Origin: Gigaspora rosea
Taxonomy: Eukaryota > Glomeromycota > Glomeromycetes > Diversisporales > Gigasporaceae
DNA: 64,000 nt
NCBI GenBank assembly: GCA_003550325.1
Contig: QKWP01000046.1
Span: 259,740-323,739, forward strand
Reading direction: 5' to 3'
The translations under genes and the position numbers were made by a program. Numbering within the stretch: position 1 is the stretch's first letter; the number at the start of each line of letters is the position of its first letter. This document shows positions 1 to 13,980 of this stretch, one piece after another. The notes under the pieces are model-generated. The model saw only the letters and a list, made by a program, of their open reading frames with translations, was not told the origin of the DNA and did no database searches.

Positions 1-3000
1 TGTTGTTTCATCAGCAACAATATTCATATTATCAAGTTCATTATTATTAATTGAATATTGAGTTTCAGATTTATTATATTTCATCCATTGAGAACTTTCT
101 TCTAAATAAAGTTGTCGATTAATGTATAATTCCCGATCATGATTTATTTGATTTTCCATTTTATTAGAACGTATTTGATCTATTAATAAATGTTCACATC
201 CTATTGGAAACCAACATTTAAATGTCGTCCCTTGATTTACTACAGAAGTAACAGTGATATCCCCACCGTGGAGTGTAATAAGTTCTTTGACTAGAGCAAG
301 CCCTATTCCAGTACCTTATGACTACGTGCACCTTGAGATTCTACTCGATAAAAACGCTGAAATATATTTGGAAGGCGGATTCCGAAATACCAACGCCTAA
401 ATAAAAGAGTAAATCAGGATGTAGTTATAATGACATTATATATCAGTATGAACAGATTCGAGGGTTTATTTTGCTAGATTAGTAAATATTATTAACCTGT
501 ATCTGACACTTCAAGGACTACCATCTTTTTTTTCTCGTTCATATAATCAGGATATAAACGAACGGTTATTTGCCCATTCCAAGTATGCTTAAATGCATTT
601 GAACCTTATAACGCAGTAATAAGCAATAAAATGTTTTAGTGAACGTATCAAACTTTATATGTAACACAATACTTACAAAGATTCAATACGATAGTTTCAT
701 ATAAATCATGATCCAAATAAATTTTGTCACCTAAAGCAAGATTAAACTCATCTGGATTTGGAATATCAATATTATAATTCAAACCTAATGTTTTGGCCAT
801 ACTTTTAAAGTCTAAGGCCAATTCATGAGTAAATTCAACTATATCTGTTTCACGATAATGTGCTTTTAGTTGATTAGTTTCTATATTTGAAAACTATTAT
901 AACAGTGATGGTATTATTACAGATTTAATAAAAATGAATACAGTATATGGGCTAGTTGCTGAAAAAAGTGACGAAATTAGCAATTTATTTAAAATTAATT
1001 TTTTTTTTTATATAAATCAATTTAAGATAAGATTTTTGTTTTTTTTATATAAATCAATTTAAGATAAGATTTCTTTTTTTTATATAAATCAATTTAAGAT
1101 AAGATCAAGATTAATTTTTACTTAAAATACAAAAGTAATTGTATTAATAATATTTTGCAGTATAGCTCTTTAGATATCCCATTTTCTTATAATTTATTAT
1201 AAAATTTACAACACAAAAATTGATTTTCTGAAGAATTTGTTTTGTCAATTTTGTCCCTTTTTTCAGCACAAGCCCATATATTAACGATTGTGATACGGTA
1301 ATATATAACGTACTTGTAATAAAGCATTAATGTGTTTAAGTAATCGATGGGCATTACGTCGTATAATTTGAAGATGCGACATTAGTAACGGTTCTTGAAT
1401 ACATGTATTAATTACATCATTGAGTGGTGAAAGCATTAAAGTTAATGGTGCTAATATTGTAAAAAAAAAAAAAAAAAGTTAAGTTGATTTAAACAATGAT
1501 TATAAAAAAAAAGAGTATTTTTTATAATAATACTTTTTATTTCGTGACTGATTCCTTGGAAAAACATAATTTTTTGGTAATTCATATCAGCCAATAATTT
1601 AGTTTGATTCTTTTCATCTTCGACAGATTTTCCATGTTGTAAAAGGACATAGATTTGATTTGTGACTAACTAATAAATATTAAAATATATAAGAATTATA
1701 AAATATTTTTAATAAAGTAAAATTAAGAGATAATAAAATAATAATATGAATTATTACATACATTAAAAAATTCTATATATCGATCATCAAGTGCGCGAAG
1801 TCGGTTAATACCATAAATTAATACAACAGACAAAACATGATCTTTGTCAAGAGAAATTTTTATCGGGAAAAGTACAGCCTGTGATTCGTCATCTAAAAGA
1901 ACTTTTACATTTCTGCCTTCTTTGAATACAAGGTATATTGGCCAAGAATCACATTTTAAAAACGAATAAGTTGCGGCACTTCTTTTTAGTTCTATATATG
2001 TATCATAACTTTTATTAGCATCTTTGTCTAAATCAATTATTTCATGGGATTCTGGTAAATAATCAGGAATATTTCTTTTTTCTTTATCGTCACTATCAAA
2101 GGTCGTAGCCATTAAATGGGCGGTTAAAGATTCCGAACTATTATTTAATTTATGTTTTACAAAATATATGAGTGTATAAGGAATATCTTCATTGTTTTTT
2201 AATACTTTTGTTATAATATGGCAGGAACTTTCTAAGGACCCAATGTCTTTTAAAAATATTATAAAATACAAAATATATCAATAAATACAATTCCATAATA
2301 TAATGATCGTAACGAAAATCAACTATAATTAACAAGCAATTAAAAGTATGAGCATTTACTAGAACTAAAATGATCAAATTCTCCAAGTAATTTTAGTCTT
2401 CGAGTATTTAAAGCATTTTGAGTAGTTTCTTGTGCTAGACACCATAAAGCACAAATTGTGCCATCAGATTTGAAAATCGGACTGTATGAATAGCTTAAGA
2501 ATATTTCTTCATCATATCCATCACGTTGTAATATTCTAGGCCGATCTTTGTAGTAAAGACCTTTGCCGGTTGTTGCTACTCTACATGTATAATTCATGTG
2601 AAATTTAGTATAAATTAAATATCCTTAAAATTACTGTATCACTTACTTATTAAAATCTAAGCTTATATAAGTATCGTATCTTTCAGGCCAAACTTCTTTA
2701 AATTGTTTTCCTAATGCTATTTAACATTCATAAAAATGCTACGTTATTAACAATTTTTGTTATAAACATATCTGATATGTATAGTATTGTATGAAAATAT
2801 ATAACTAACCGGGATGGATTGACTTTATTATTGATACAAACGCTATGGACAATTATGGTTAGATACTTGTTCTAATTAAATAAATCACTCATAAAATTGG
2901 TTTACCTTTATTATATAACATTATCCATTTTGAAGGATCGATAAGGATACTTATAGGAAGCTCAGTATTGAGGCATAAATTCTAACATTAAACATATGAT

Positions 3001-3178
3001 ATTTAGTAAAGTTTTTACAGATTTATAAAACACAGGGGCAAATTACCGTGGCATTTTTGAGAGCAGGATCCCAAGCATCCATAGAACCAAGCGGAGTTGA
3101 AGACCAATCAAAATTGTAGACCATGTCAATATGATTTGAATTCTCACTCTTGCTTAACATTTTCAAAGGTGATGACAT
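1..3178 (-). pseudogene. PAS-containing sensor histidine kinase, 5' part, cut by left edge
   Basis: Multi-exon gene read leftwards from ATG at 3178-3176. Exon 1 (3178-3047, 44 aa) contains YNFDWSSTPLGSMDAWDPAL, the usual start of a PAS sensor in hybrid histidine kinases; it continues through short exons (LCLNTELPISILIDPSKW, then FVSIIKSIHPG, then ALGKQFKEVWP). The exon at about 2597-2365 completes the PAS region. A GAF-like exon lies at about 2250-1767. The H-box is split by an intron: GISHE-IK joins TPLTLMLSPLNDV, giving the canonical HE-x-K-TPLT. The N-box exon follows (NLCSNAFKHTWNG), then DTGVGI, the G1 box. In the next exon two single-base deletions relative to the paralogue at 20.5-26.4 kb (near 375 and near 317) break the ATPase domain. 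It may be a pseudogene, or the lesions may be consensus errors. The 3' end is outside the window. Confidence 0.75.
1003..1105. repeat. Three-copy tandem repeat inside a histidine-kinase intron
   Basis: Three copies of an A/T-rich unit built on TATAAATCAATTTAAGATAA, about 36 bp apart, lie in the intron between the HisKA and ATPase exons. The paralogous intron near 24.4 kb lacks them. Confidence 0.85.
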
Positions 3179-3329
3179 ATAAACTTATCAAAGAACGACA
3201 AAATTATTAAAGACTTAAAAGTTATTGATTTAATTTAATGAAAGAATAATAACCATTTACGTATTAGCTTGATTTAACAAAGATTGTATTCATTAATATC
3301 TATTATTAATTTCTTCAAATTTCAACTTT

Positions 3330-3530
3330 ATTACTTACGTACGTACGTCGTACATTTGTGCTTACGTAATTTTGTCTGTATTAGCATGTCCGTCGTACTT
3401 GAAGTTGAAAATTAAATTAGTGCACAAAAGTTACACTTGCCTAAAATAACAGCTAACGCGTGCAAGATTCAGTGGTTAATTTCAGTCAAGTGCAACTTCA
3501 AGCACTCAATTGGTAACTTCAAACACTACA
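3330..3530. promoter_or_regulatory. Upstream region of the left-edge histidine kinase, with ACGT-rich tract
   Basis: A run of ACGTACGTACG at about 3339-3352 and CTTGAAGTTGAAAATT-type motifs lie upstream of the start codon. The same arrangement occurs upstream of the paralogue at 26.5-26.8 kb, so the promoter was duplicated with the gene. A regulatory role is inferred from position only. Confidence 0.35.
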
Positions 3531-3662
3531 TATTATGTTGATAATGATACCAATTAATTTTGAAGAAATTGTTACGTGTCTGTATATTTTGTGTTGTACA
3601 AATAGTCATGCGCCTACCCTTGCACAGGGAGATTTTTTTTTCTTTTGTCACTCCGGTTGCTG

Positions 3663-4945
3663 CATTATACATAGGAACCGCATAAAAATTCCGCAGACAC
3701 GTGATTTCGAACCAATCATGGCAAGGATCAGGTGTAACGTGAAAACGAAACAAACCAGCAAAAATCGTCTATACCGCAAAATTTGGCTTATACAACCACC
3801 TTCTGCGTCTTAACAAAAAAATTTCTTGCAAAATTTTGCTATATATGAGACTCTTACTAGAGTTGGGACCCGAAACCTTTTTGGCCAAATCCGAAAGTTT
3901 CGGGTTTCGGATTATAGGTACCCGAAACCTTTTCCGAAACTCGAAACCATCCGAAACCCGAAACACAAAACCCTACCCGAAACCCTACCCGAAACCTACC
4001 CGAAACTTTAAAACTATGCCCGAAATCTCAAAAACTAAAATTCTGACCAAAAGTTTATGAAAAATGGAAAAATCTAGAATTCAATCATCTAAATCTTTAG
4101 TAGAATGCTATTTTTTCTTAGTATTTGCTAATATATTCACTATTTTTTATTAATACAGTATCATGTTGTTTTATATATTACAGAGCAATTGTTTTTGTTC
4201 TTGCATTTGTACTTAAGAACATTATACAAGCCCGCTTTCAAATTCGTGAAACATTTGATTGACTTTTTTTAGCTATGCTCAATAAATGTGATAATCAAAC
4301 CCAGAAGCAAATTTGGAAAGTTCACATTTCACAATTTAAGAGGGCGTTAATGATTAACAAATTCTTCGTAATTTATTCATATGGATAATCGCATTTATTT
4401 ATTTTTTTTAATCGTCAGATATCTTATGATACTGGTGTATTAGTCACATTAACAGATCACAGGATAAACAGTAATTCATAATAGCAGATGTTGTCCGGAT
4501 ATATAAGTACTAACATGCTCAGTGAAGTGCAATATGCGAAGTTCTTTTATGCATTTACACATTTGCTTCACCATATTATAAAAAATAAAATATAGGTTAT
4601 ATATTTAAATTTTAAAATTTTGAATTATAATTTTATAGTTTTAGGTTTCAGAGTTTCGGATTATAGTTTCGGGATTTCAGGTTTCGGGGTTTCGGACTTT
4701 TTTAAAAAAATCTGAAAGGGTTTCGGATTTAGACCTACCCGAAACTGGTTTCGTGTAGGTTTGTTTCGGGTCCCAACTCTGACTCTTACTAACATCGTCC
4801 GAACGCTCATCCTTACCCTAATATCGAAAGTTAACTTTTTAATCGAAAAACGCAATGACGCGTCGCGATTTTTATTTCGGCCAATAGAATTTTAGCGCAT
4901 ATCATCACGTATCTACGAAATTTTATGCGGTTCCTATGTATGATG
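3663..4945. mobile_element. Outer inverted-repeat element enclosing a nested element
   Basis: About 40 bp at 3663-3703 (key motif ATACATAGGAACCGCATAAAA, minus its last base) recurs inverted at 4905-4945. No clear target-site duplication is seen. It encloses the Mutator-like element at 3859-4780, which would therefore be the younger insertion. No transposase ORF is present. Confidence 0.5.
3859..4780. mobile_element. Non-autonomous Mutator-like element (922 bp) with 10-bp target duplication
   Basis: The ends are perfect 18-bp inverted repeats, AGAGTTGGGACCCGAAAC. The 10-bp direct repeat GACTCTTACT flanks both sides exactly (3849-3858 and 4781-4790). The termini are rich in CCGAAACC-type short repeats. 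Mutator-like elements typically make 9-11 bp duplications, hence the class call. There is no transposase ORF. Confidence 0.8.
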
Positions 4946-7900
4946 GTTGAATACAGCTCATGGAGAATTCTATAGGATATTTCAAATCTCATGATAAAAC
5001 CTGTATTTCAAAGATAATTATATGCTTATTATATTATTGAAAAGTCTATGTCAATCTTTATGGTGTTAAGTAAATAAATTTATTGTGGCATTATATTATA
5101 TTGGCTAATTCATTTTTGTGTAAATTTGATTGTTAATACCTTTTTTTTATTTAGTGAATTTTATTTTTATTTCATCTTTTTTTTTTTTTGTTTAATTTTT
5201 AATTTTTTTTCTTTCATTTTTCCATGTATTCATACTAAACACAATTAGTCAGCACGTAGTTTACGAAATAAAGCTAAATACAATCACTAAATTATTATTA
5301 TTCATTAAATATTCATGATTTAATATTTGCTAAAAAATTTTTGCATAGTAAATATCTAAGCTTCACACGTTTTTTTTAATATTTTATTTAAGTTCCCTTA
5401 ACTATGAAAGTATTAAGTGCTGAATGTTAGTTAGTCTTTGATAATATTAAGTTGTTTGACTAATAGCTTGTTGTTTTATACTGGTCTGGGTTGTATAAGC
5501 AAGCTTTTGATAATATTAAGTTGTATGACTAATAAAAGCCATATAGCTTGTTGTTTTATACTGGTCTGGTTGTATAAGCAAGCTTTGAAGTTGGGTTTTT
5601 TTTTATTTTTATACATGTTTCTTCATTTTTCATTTCATTTCATTTCTTTTTTGAGGTTAATTTTAGGCTACTTGCTTTTGTTTTGTCGATTCGAAATTAT
5701 GATCAATTGATTCTGATCATTGTGACAATTACTTTTATTTGATTTAAATGACTCGAAAATTACTTTCAAAATTATATTATAAGGTTAAAGATAATAAGGT
5801 TAATAGATCGGAGTATATTATTTCAATTGATTACAATTATGAGTTCCAATTGATTTTTCGTACTGTAAATTAGGTTAATTAGAGTATTAAATTTTAATTA
5901 TTTTTGTTTATAGTATTGAAGAGTTCCAATCTTGAGTAATGAACCTTGCGAGGTGCGCAATGATATAAATAGTGAAATTGGTTAAATTCTATTATGGTAT
6001 AAAATAATTAATAATCAAAATTTAACTTAAAAAAAAAAAATATGTTTTGAAAAATTTCAATCTAAAGTACAATTACAATTGTAATTTTTGGTCTGATTTA
6101 AGTTATTATTTATACATTAGTATATTTCATACTTAATATCTCACCTCAATTTTATATTATCTGTTTTTTTAACATAAAGGAAAATTAATTTCGATTTATT
6201 TAAAGTTTATTCAATTTAATTTAGCTGTTAGTATAATATAAGGAGATCATATTTGTGCATATAACTACCTCAATTCTGCTTGAATTTCCTGTTTCTTTTT
6301 TTTTCTTATTATTCTAAAATTTTTTATTTTCTAAAAAAAAAACAAATTTTAAACTTTGTTAATTCATAAATTATTCTTTAGTCTAATATCTCGTTAAGAT
6401 ATTTATATTTTTCTTACAAATTTCTTTTATAATAATATTTGGGTTCTCTATTTCATTAAATCAAGATTTTTTATTAATTCGAATTTATGATAGATTAATA
6501 TCTTTATGTTCGAATCTGTCAGTTATCATTTTTCATTGTGTTTTTGTAAATTTTTATATATGATATAAGGTGTTGGTATATAGTTGTAGCCATTTACCTT
6601 GACTTTCTTTTATGTCTTATAATCCTTTTTTTCATTATATCTACATATCTTTTTGCCAAAATCATTACCTTTTTTCTGTTTAACATCATCAATTAAGTTC
6701 ATCTGTATTATATAATTGCTTTATATCATATTGAATATAAGACTGAATGTTATCTTTTCTAGTCTGCCTGAATTTTTGATCTATTAAGGTAAATTAATGC
6801 TATTGTTACTCGTATTACTATTAAGTCAAGCGAGTGTTTTCAAATTTTTTTATTAATTAACTAATAACAATTATTACCTTTTTAAATAAAATTTTAATAA
6901 ATCTATGATCACTTAGAGCATCATTCTCTTTTCAAAGTTTTTAAATATTCTTCAGAGTAGGTCCCTTTTTTTTTAAAAAAAAAAAAAAGTTCAAAAAATT
7001 AATTTCTTTTTTTATTTTGATTATCTTTAATCATACCAATTAACCATTCGATATTCATCTATCTAACTATTAATTAATGATTTGATTATTGACTATTTTT
7101 TTATTGACATTTTGTTAAACCAATTAATCCTGAAATTTTTATATGTGAAAATTGACTTAATAATAAAAATTCTTTTTTATAGTCATTATTAAACTTTTTA
7201 TTACTCTTTGAAAGTATTTGATATTTTTTGTTTTTTTTCCATTTTCTTTTCTAATATAAATTAATACAGATCATTTTCTTAAACCTCCCTTCCCTTTTTT
7301 TTTGTAATTTTTTTCAAAATAAAAAAGTACAGTGAAAATTTATAAACTTTTCAACTTTATTACTCCTACTCTTTTTTTTTCTAAATTACGATTAATCAAC
7401 TGTAACAGATGACATTTGAAGTTTAACAAAATAAATTTTAACCTAGGTTATTTGAAAAAAAAGCAAATAACCTCTAATTTTACCATTCCTGGTACATTTA
7501 CAAAGATCTGAAAAAAGAAGTGATCAAATGAATCCTCATAATTTATTAGTGCTTAGAAATAATTGTTAGCGCTAGTGGATTATAATTTTGTTGGTTTAAT
7601 AATTATTTTTGAAAATTGATATTCTTCATAAAGGGTGTTGCAAATATTAACCATTTGTAGAATGCATTCTATTTTTGTGCTAGTGCATGCTCAAGCTTTA
7701 GAAAGAGCAAGAGCAAGATAGTACAATGCACATTAGCTATTAGCCATAAATGCTTAAAAAAATTTCACTAGTTGAAGAGCTTTTAAATATATACAATAAA
7801 AAAAAAGGTAAATAAATAGTAAATAAGGTAAAAATCAATGGAGGTTATAGAAATCTGCATAAATACAGTATTTTGTGATCATTATATAAAAAGGTATATT

Positions 7901-8890
7901 ATTAATAGTAATTCAGCTAGAAGTTTATTGGTTTAATTTAGTAAAAGTATATGAACGTAAGATATTAGAGGTTTATTGTATTGATAATTATTTCAGACTA
8001 AAATTTATAATAAAATTGGGGTTTATATAAAGGCCATTTTAAGGTCATCTACCATCCCTGGAATATGTAAGGACCCTGAACAATCTATATGAGGTCATAT
8101 TTGAAAAATTGCTAATACAGGCCCTTTTTTTAAAAAAGGGTATATTTGAAAAGTAGGTATTGGATAAAAAGGTTATATTTGAAAACAGTTAATAGACAAA
8201 AAGAGTATATTTAAAAGAATGCTAATGGGATAATTTTTTTAGATCTTATATTGAATATGCTAATAAAAAATGTAATCTAAGAATTTGATTTTTGCAAAAT
8301 GAATTTTTTTTTGGTAATGTAATTTTTTTTTAGAAAATTTAATTCTGTAATTTTGTTTTTTTTTTTTTTTTTTTTTTTCAAAAAAAAGGTAAAAACTTTT
8401 AAAAGTATGATCTAATATTTAAAATATAGCTTATATATATTAATATAAAAGTGATAACCAAAAAAAATTACTATAATGCCCAAATATAAGCTCACATAAA
8501 TTATTAGGGGCCCTAGTACTATGTATGTACAACTTATAGAAATATAATAATTATCAATTACAATTTTATTTTTACAAATAGATAATCACTAATAATTATA
8601 GAAAATATTTATTAATACAAAAAAAGTTTGTAGCTAAAAATTTGGTTGATTGCTTGTCAGAAATTTTACAAACTCTAGTCAGACCAGTGTCAAACCCAAT
8701 AAATAAAAAGTTTTTCTAGCTAAGGAATTTGTAAACATTTTTTAAAGCCAATTATTTTTGCACTGCTATGAATATTTTATTATATATACCTTCTTTTTAT
8801 TTTTAAAACTATGAATTTGGCTAATTGGCTAATTAAGTTATTAAGTCTAAAGATAGACCAAGTCAATTATACTAAATATTACTACTTATT
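4946..8890. other. AT-rich intergenic stretch without a recognisable gene
   Basis: Long A and T runs and no ORF with recognisable protein features. The only clear structure is a tandem duplication of about 75 bp at 5436-5587, plus degenerate direct repeats around 8040-8220 built on GGTATATTTGAAAA. Confidence 0.7.
5436..5587. repeat. Tandem duplication, two units of about 70-80 bp
   Basis: Both copies carry TTTGATAATATTAAGTTG followed by TTGTTTTATACTGGTCTGG and TTGTATAAGCAAGCTTT. The second copy has a small insertion. Confidence 0.85.
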
Positions 8891-8891
8891 A

Positions 8892-9274
8892 TTTCTAATA
8901 ATAATAGTCAATTATTATAAAACGCACTTATAGTGTTTTACCACCATAGGTAAATTACATTTGCAAATCTGTGTAACAAAAACAAAAAAATAAATTTTTA
9001 CAAAACAAAAAATAAATTTTAATTACTTTAGGGTTAGGGTAAAGCCTGTATTTTATTGGGGGCATTAGTATATACAAAATTTAGCAAGAATTTTTTTTAT
9101 TAGGGCCCCAAAGGTGGTTTTATAAGCAAAATTTTGTGATATAAATTTTTTTTAAAAAAATAATCAAAAAAACAAAATTTTTTGTTACATCTGATCTTAA
9201 ATTTTGATCGGCTATTATAATAGTTTTAAAACACTATAGGTGCGTTTTAGTAAAATCTATAATAGTAATAATAA
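8892..9274. mobile_element. MITE-like inverted-repeat element
   Basis: Left end TATAAAACGCACTTATAGTG is matched, inverted, by the right end around 9225-9260 (AAAACGCACCTATAGTG on the reverse strand). The interior has a short TTAGGG-like tract. No coding capacity. Confidence 0.55.
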
Positions 9275-9359
9275 ATAAATGTAACAAAATTACTACGTAT
9301 CGCTACTGGCGATCATTGCCTAATACACAATCAGTCAATTAGTGCATAAATATATGTTT

Positions 9360-11130
9360 TTTGTACAACTCAGTACGGTTTGTTTTTTCTATTACTAATT
9401 AGTTTTTTTAGTTTTTTAGTGCTGCTTTGTTGGTGTTGTCGCTTTTGCTATGTTTTCACACTGCTAATTCGTCGCTAGTGTCGTTATTGGTGTTGTGTTA
9501 TTTAATGGTATCGTAATTTTGCTGATATTGCCGGTTATTTCTTTCGCTTTTTAAGGTTCGTGTGGTTTTGCTTTTGTTGGTCATTGTTTTCGCAGATACG
9601 TTGTAAAGGGTTGCCCGGTGCTGGCTTGGAATTTTTTTTATTATTATTTTATTTTCTTTTTATCTATTATTGTTATATATGTTATCCGTTCGCCCTGCAT
9701 ATAAATTAAAATAGTGCTTAAAGTAGTTAGTGTATAATATACACAGCCCCAAAATATAATTAGTTTATCATTCCCTTATCTGTAATTAACTCGCACATTT
9801 CTGCACGAAAAGCACTTTAGTGTTTTCTGACTTTTTGGCACGATATGACATTTTGGCCAGATCATGCATTTCTGACAGATCATGCATTTTGACACTTTTT
9901 GGCATTTCAGGCAGAAATGCAGTGGTAGGAACCTGTATTAAAATAAGGAAGTAAAAGTATATAAGCAATGGTTCTGTCACCTTTAATAAAAAAAACACAG
10001 TTCGAGTTAAAGTTAAGAACTCAGTTGAGTTTAATACTTCGAAATCAAACAGTAGAAGTAGTAACTCCAGTAGTTTGTACTTATCTCCTAAAGTTTCGTC
10101 CATAAATCGTCAAAGTCCACTTTTCATTCCTATAAAATCTTTCGTGTCCTTTTCATTAAGAGTTAACCTTTGAAATTCGAGTAGAAGTATTAACATAGTA
10201 TAGTTTTCGTCTATTTACCCTGATAGTAGAGTGTTCAGTCTTCTTCGATTTACCTGAAAACGAAAGTAAAAGAACCTAAGCCATAATACTTGCCTCTATT
10301 TATACTAAAAACCTTGGTTAGTCACCTGCTCTATTGTTATTACAAATAAGGCAAGACTTAGCTACCTTATTTATCGAACAATCAGTAACCCCGTGGTCAC
10401 CTAGTATTGATCAACATTGGAAGACCAATCGGCAACCCGATATCTCTTACCCGTGATACTTAATTTCCAGAGTCCGACTGCTGCCAGCCGCTGCCGAAGT
10501 TGATTTAAGTGCAGATCACTGAAATTACTCGTGACATCGTAAACGAAACCCTGACTCAGATTAGACTTTCGAATCCATAACCTAAACAAGATAAAGACTT
10601 TGAGCAAATTAACATCAAACAAAAAATACTTAGCTTAACCTAATTTCAAGACCTCTGAACCCTGAAACCCAGACCAAATCAATCTCGTCTCTTTCTGCCT
10701 ACCAACTCAAGGTTTAGAAGTCTTGAGCACTTGTTGAGTTGATTTAGATAGTGTATTTAGTGTATCGTTGTTATAGTTATAAGTAGGGTAATATTTTCCC
10801 CTTCTCAACGTGTCATAGTTTTTTTCTTTTGATAGTACTGCTTGCTAATTTAATTAGTTCTTTCTTTTTTAGTATCCTATTGTCGCCGATGGTGGCATCA
10901 ATTTTGGTGATTTTTTTTGTCGCTGGTGGGTGTATTTCAGTGCCCTTCATTGCTGATATTGTAGTTTTGGTGTCTCTTAGTTGGTGCCGTCCATTTTGGT
11001 ATTTCTTCTTTTGTAATTCTTTGTAAGTTTTGGTTTACTTGTTGCGTTTCTTGTCTTCTGTTTCTTATATTTTGTCACTCATGGACTTTTGTTTTTTCTG
11101 GCGGACCTTCTGGTGGGATCTGTTTACAAG
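9360..11130. other. Less AT-rich patch, probably old transposon remains
   Basis: Base composition is visibly less AT-rich than the surroundings, and one strand is T/G-rich at 9400-9640 and 10830-11110. Open frames at 9786-10103 (-) and 10401-10622 (-) match nothing I recognise and lack conserved motifs, so I do not call genes. Confidence 0.4.
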
Positions 11131-12420
11131 CAAAGCATTTCCAAAACGTATGATACTTCACGTGCTTGAATTTAGAAGTGCTATGGTCAGTGTTTAAAAT
11201 TCAAATCTAAAGTTATGTTCTCAAAAGATCATAATTTAAACCTTTATTGTTCTTAAAAACTTTTTAGTGTTCATTATATATTAAATATATTGAACATTAA
11301 TTTTTAAAGAATGTTCATATTCTATACTTACAATTTACATATTAAGTTTATGCTTATCTTTTAATAATTTTTTAAACTTTATATATAGTTCTTCATATTT
11401 TTTTAATGTAAAACAATGTATTATACAATTCAATTTCTAATAATTTTATTAAAACTTCAAGTGCTTTTCATATTTGCACATAATAAAACAAGCTTTTCTA
11501 TAATATTTTATTAATGTTACTATTGGTTAATACAATAAATTAGAATTCAATTACTTTGTTATTTAACTATTTAAACTTTATACTAACAATTACTTTGTAT
11601 CTTTTTTACTTGCTTAGTATCAACATATTATTTGGCCCAAACATCTATATATTAAATTTACACAATAATGATACGCTCTATATAAAAAACACACTGTATA
11701 GTTAATGAATATTTTATTTTAAAAATCTTTAAAGGCTATTTCCTTAAATATTTATTTGTCATTAATATTGTATAATTTAAACATATGTGCTATACATAGT
11801 ATATATATATATACATATATAAGTAATATATTTATTTATACAGAATTTGTCACAATCAAACCACATTATCAAACTGATGAACATTTTATATAATTTACTG
11901 TTCTGAATAGTAAATCTAGAACATAAAAATTTTATAATTGTTCTCATTAAGAACATTTCAAAAGGATAAAATGTTCTCAAATAAGAGACCCTTTTCTAAA
12001 TATCAATGTTCTTAAAAAAACTCAAATGTTCATTGAGAACCATGAGAACATTGAATTTTAAATACTAGCTATGGTAGATTTTAATGTATTTATTAAAGTT
12101 TATTTTAGAGTAGACGTAAGAGTTAGGTTTAGTTAGTATTTGTGGTTAGCGATTAGGATTAGTTAGAGAAGACATTAGGGTTAGGATTAGTTAGAGTAAA
12201 CGTTGGGTTAGAGTTAGTTAGAGTAGCCGTTAGGGTTAGGGCAGTGTCATTAATCACCTGATTATTTTTTATTAGAGGTCTACCCCCCTCCCTCTCCTTT
12301 AATATATAAATAGTCAGGTTCCTTATATATAATTTCACTTTTTTTTACCCCCTTCCCCCCCTAAAAAATCACCTGATTTTTGTTACTCCCCTTAGGTTTA
12401 GTTAGAGTAAACATTAGTTA
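11131..12420. other. Intergenic stretch with telomere-like degenerate repeats
   Basis: No gene seen. 12110-12240 holds diverged TTAGGG-type repeats alternating with TTAGTTAGAG. The rest is AT-rich sequence. Confidence 0.6.
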
Positions 12421-12500
12421 GTATTTGGGGTGAAGTCAATAGAAATGGGTCAAATTTATTATATAAATTTGTCCCATTTCTATTGATGTCCCCTATTTGT
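12421..12500. mobile_element. Small near-perfect hairpin element
   Basis: 12436-12486 is a near-perfect inverted repeat whose arms are TCAATAGAAATGGG around an AT-rich centre. Weaker pairing extends to about 12421 and 12500. It looks like a short foldback or MITE. Confidence 0.65.
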
Positions 12501-12837
12501 GATTAGCGATTTAGAATTAGGGCTATAGGTTGAAGTGATGTAAAACAAACCGTTTATTATAGGGAAAGTCTATAGGGGTGTGTTTAGTTTGCTATATATT
12601 AATTATATTAATTTGAATATCTTTGCTATATATACCAGGAATGAAGTGATGCAAATCACATAGTGTATGGTTTTATGGCATTTTAAAAGATGTACGTCTG
12701 CAAAATCTCATAACTAATTGGACAATGCATTAAACGCAGTAAAAACATGAATTTCTGCACTTATACATCACGCAATGCATCACATAGTACTATATTTATT
12801 CATTGTATGAGAATTGTTTAACCAAACATCGCTTTAA

Positions 12838-13495
12838 CAGGTTTTTGTCTCGATTGAAGTGCATAACGATCATTATAAAAAAATGTCTTTTTTTTTATTA
12901 TTGTCTTTCAAAATTGCAAGGAGTAATAAACCTGTATTGGTTATTTTACTGTACGAATGTAGAAATTCTAAGATCGATCTAGATAATTTAAAACCTTAGA
13001 AAATTTGATTGGATATCCGATATCTATCCTGTATTGGCTATTTACGAATGGATAGATATGAGGTATCTAGATAATTTAAAACCTGATTGCTTATACAATT
13101 TGATTGTATATCCGATATCTATGAACTTGCCAGAGCATTAACAGGTTTTTGTCTCGATTGAAGTGCATGCCGATTATTATAAAAAAATGTCTTTTTTTAT
13201 TATTGTCTTTCGGAATTACACTAACTAAATATGCATTACATGATCATGTCAAGGAGTATAAACCTGTATTGGTTATTTTACTGTACAAACGTAGATAGAT
13301 ACGAATGTCAATTGAGGAAAATTCTAAGATCTAGATAATTTAAAACCTTATAAAATTTGATTGTATATCCGATATCTATCCTGTACTGATTATTTACTAT
13401 ACAAATGTAGATAGATACAAGGAAAATTCTAATATCTAGATAATTTAAAACCTGATTGCTTATAAAATTTGATTGTATATCCAATATCTATGAGC
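12838..13495. repeat. Tandem duplication of about 300-350 bp
   Basis: ACAGGTTTTTGTCTCGATTG occurs at about 12838 and 13140. Each copy is followed by the same AATGTCTTTTT tract and a CCTGTATTGGTTATTTTACT block. CTAGATAATTTAAAACCT followed by a CCGATATCTAT-type motif is present four times. Confidence 0.85.
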
Positions 13496-13980
13496 TAGCC
13501 AGCATATAATTGATTGATTAATTGATTGAATGAAGTCAATTTTTTTAAAAAAAATATAAATTGATTATTAATTCATAGTAATAGACTGATTACAAATTAT
13601 GACGAATTTATTACGATATTATCATGCAAATGATCAAATGTGCGATAATTACAGATTTAAATAGTACTGATCATCTTATTTTAATTTTCTCATGGTCTGA
13701 TTACAATTAGAGCTGTTAATCAGTCCGTCCAGTTCGTCCTGGTTAAAAGACTGCCCAGTCTTTTAAAAAACTGGTCTGGACTGCAGTCCAGGACCGAATA
13801 GGACTGAATAGAGATAGATCGGACAGACCAATGATCAATATAATACTTTTTGTTAGTATAAAGAATTTCGATACTTTTACAATAAGCTTTTCAAATTATA
13901 ATATTTGCTTATATGATATAAGAGAGCAATAATTAATACGTTTGATAATTTTAGTCATACAAAAATTATGGATTAGAAAA

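Noticed and set aside
9786..10622. Frames of 105 and 73 codons on the minus strand
   Set aside because: Less AT-rich than the surroundings but with no recognisable domain. They cannot be joined convincingly, so they are left as possible old transposon remains.
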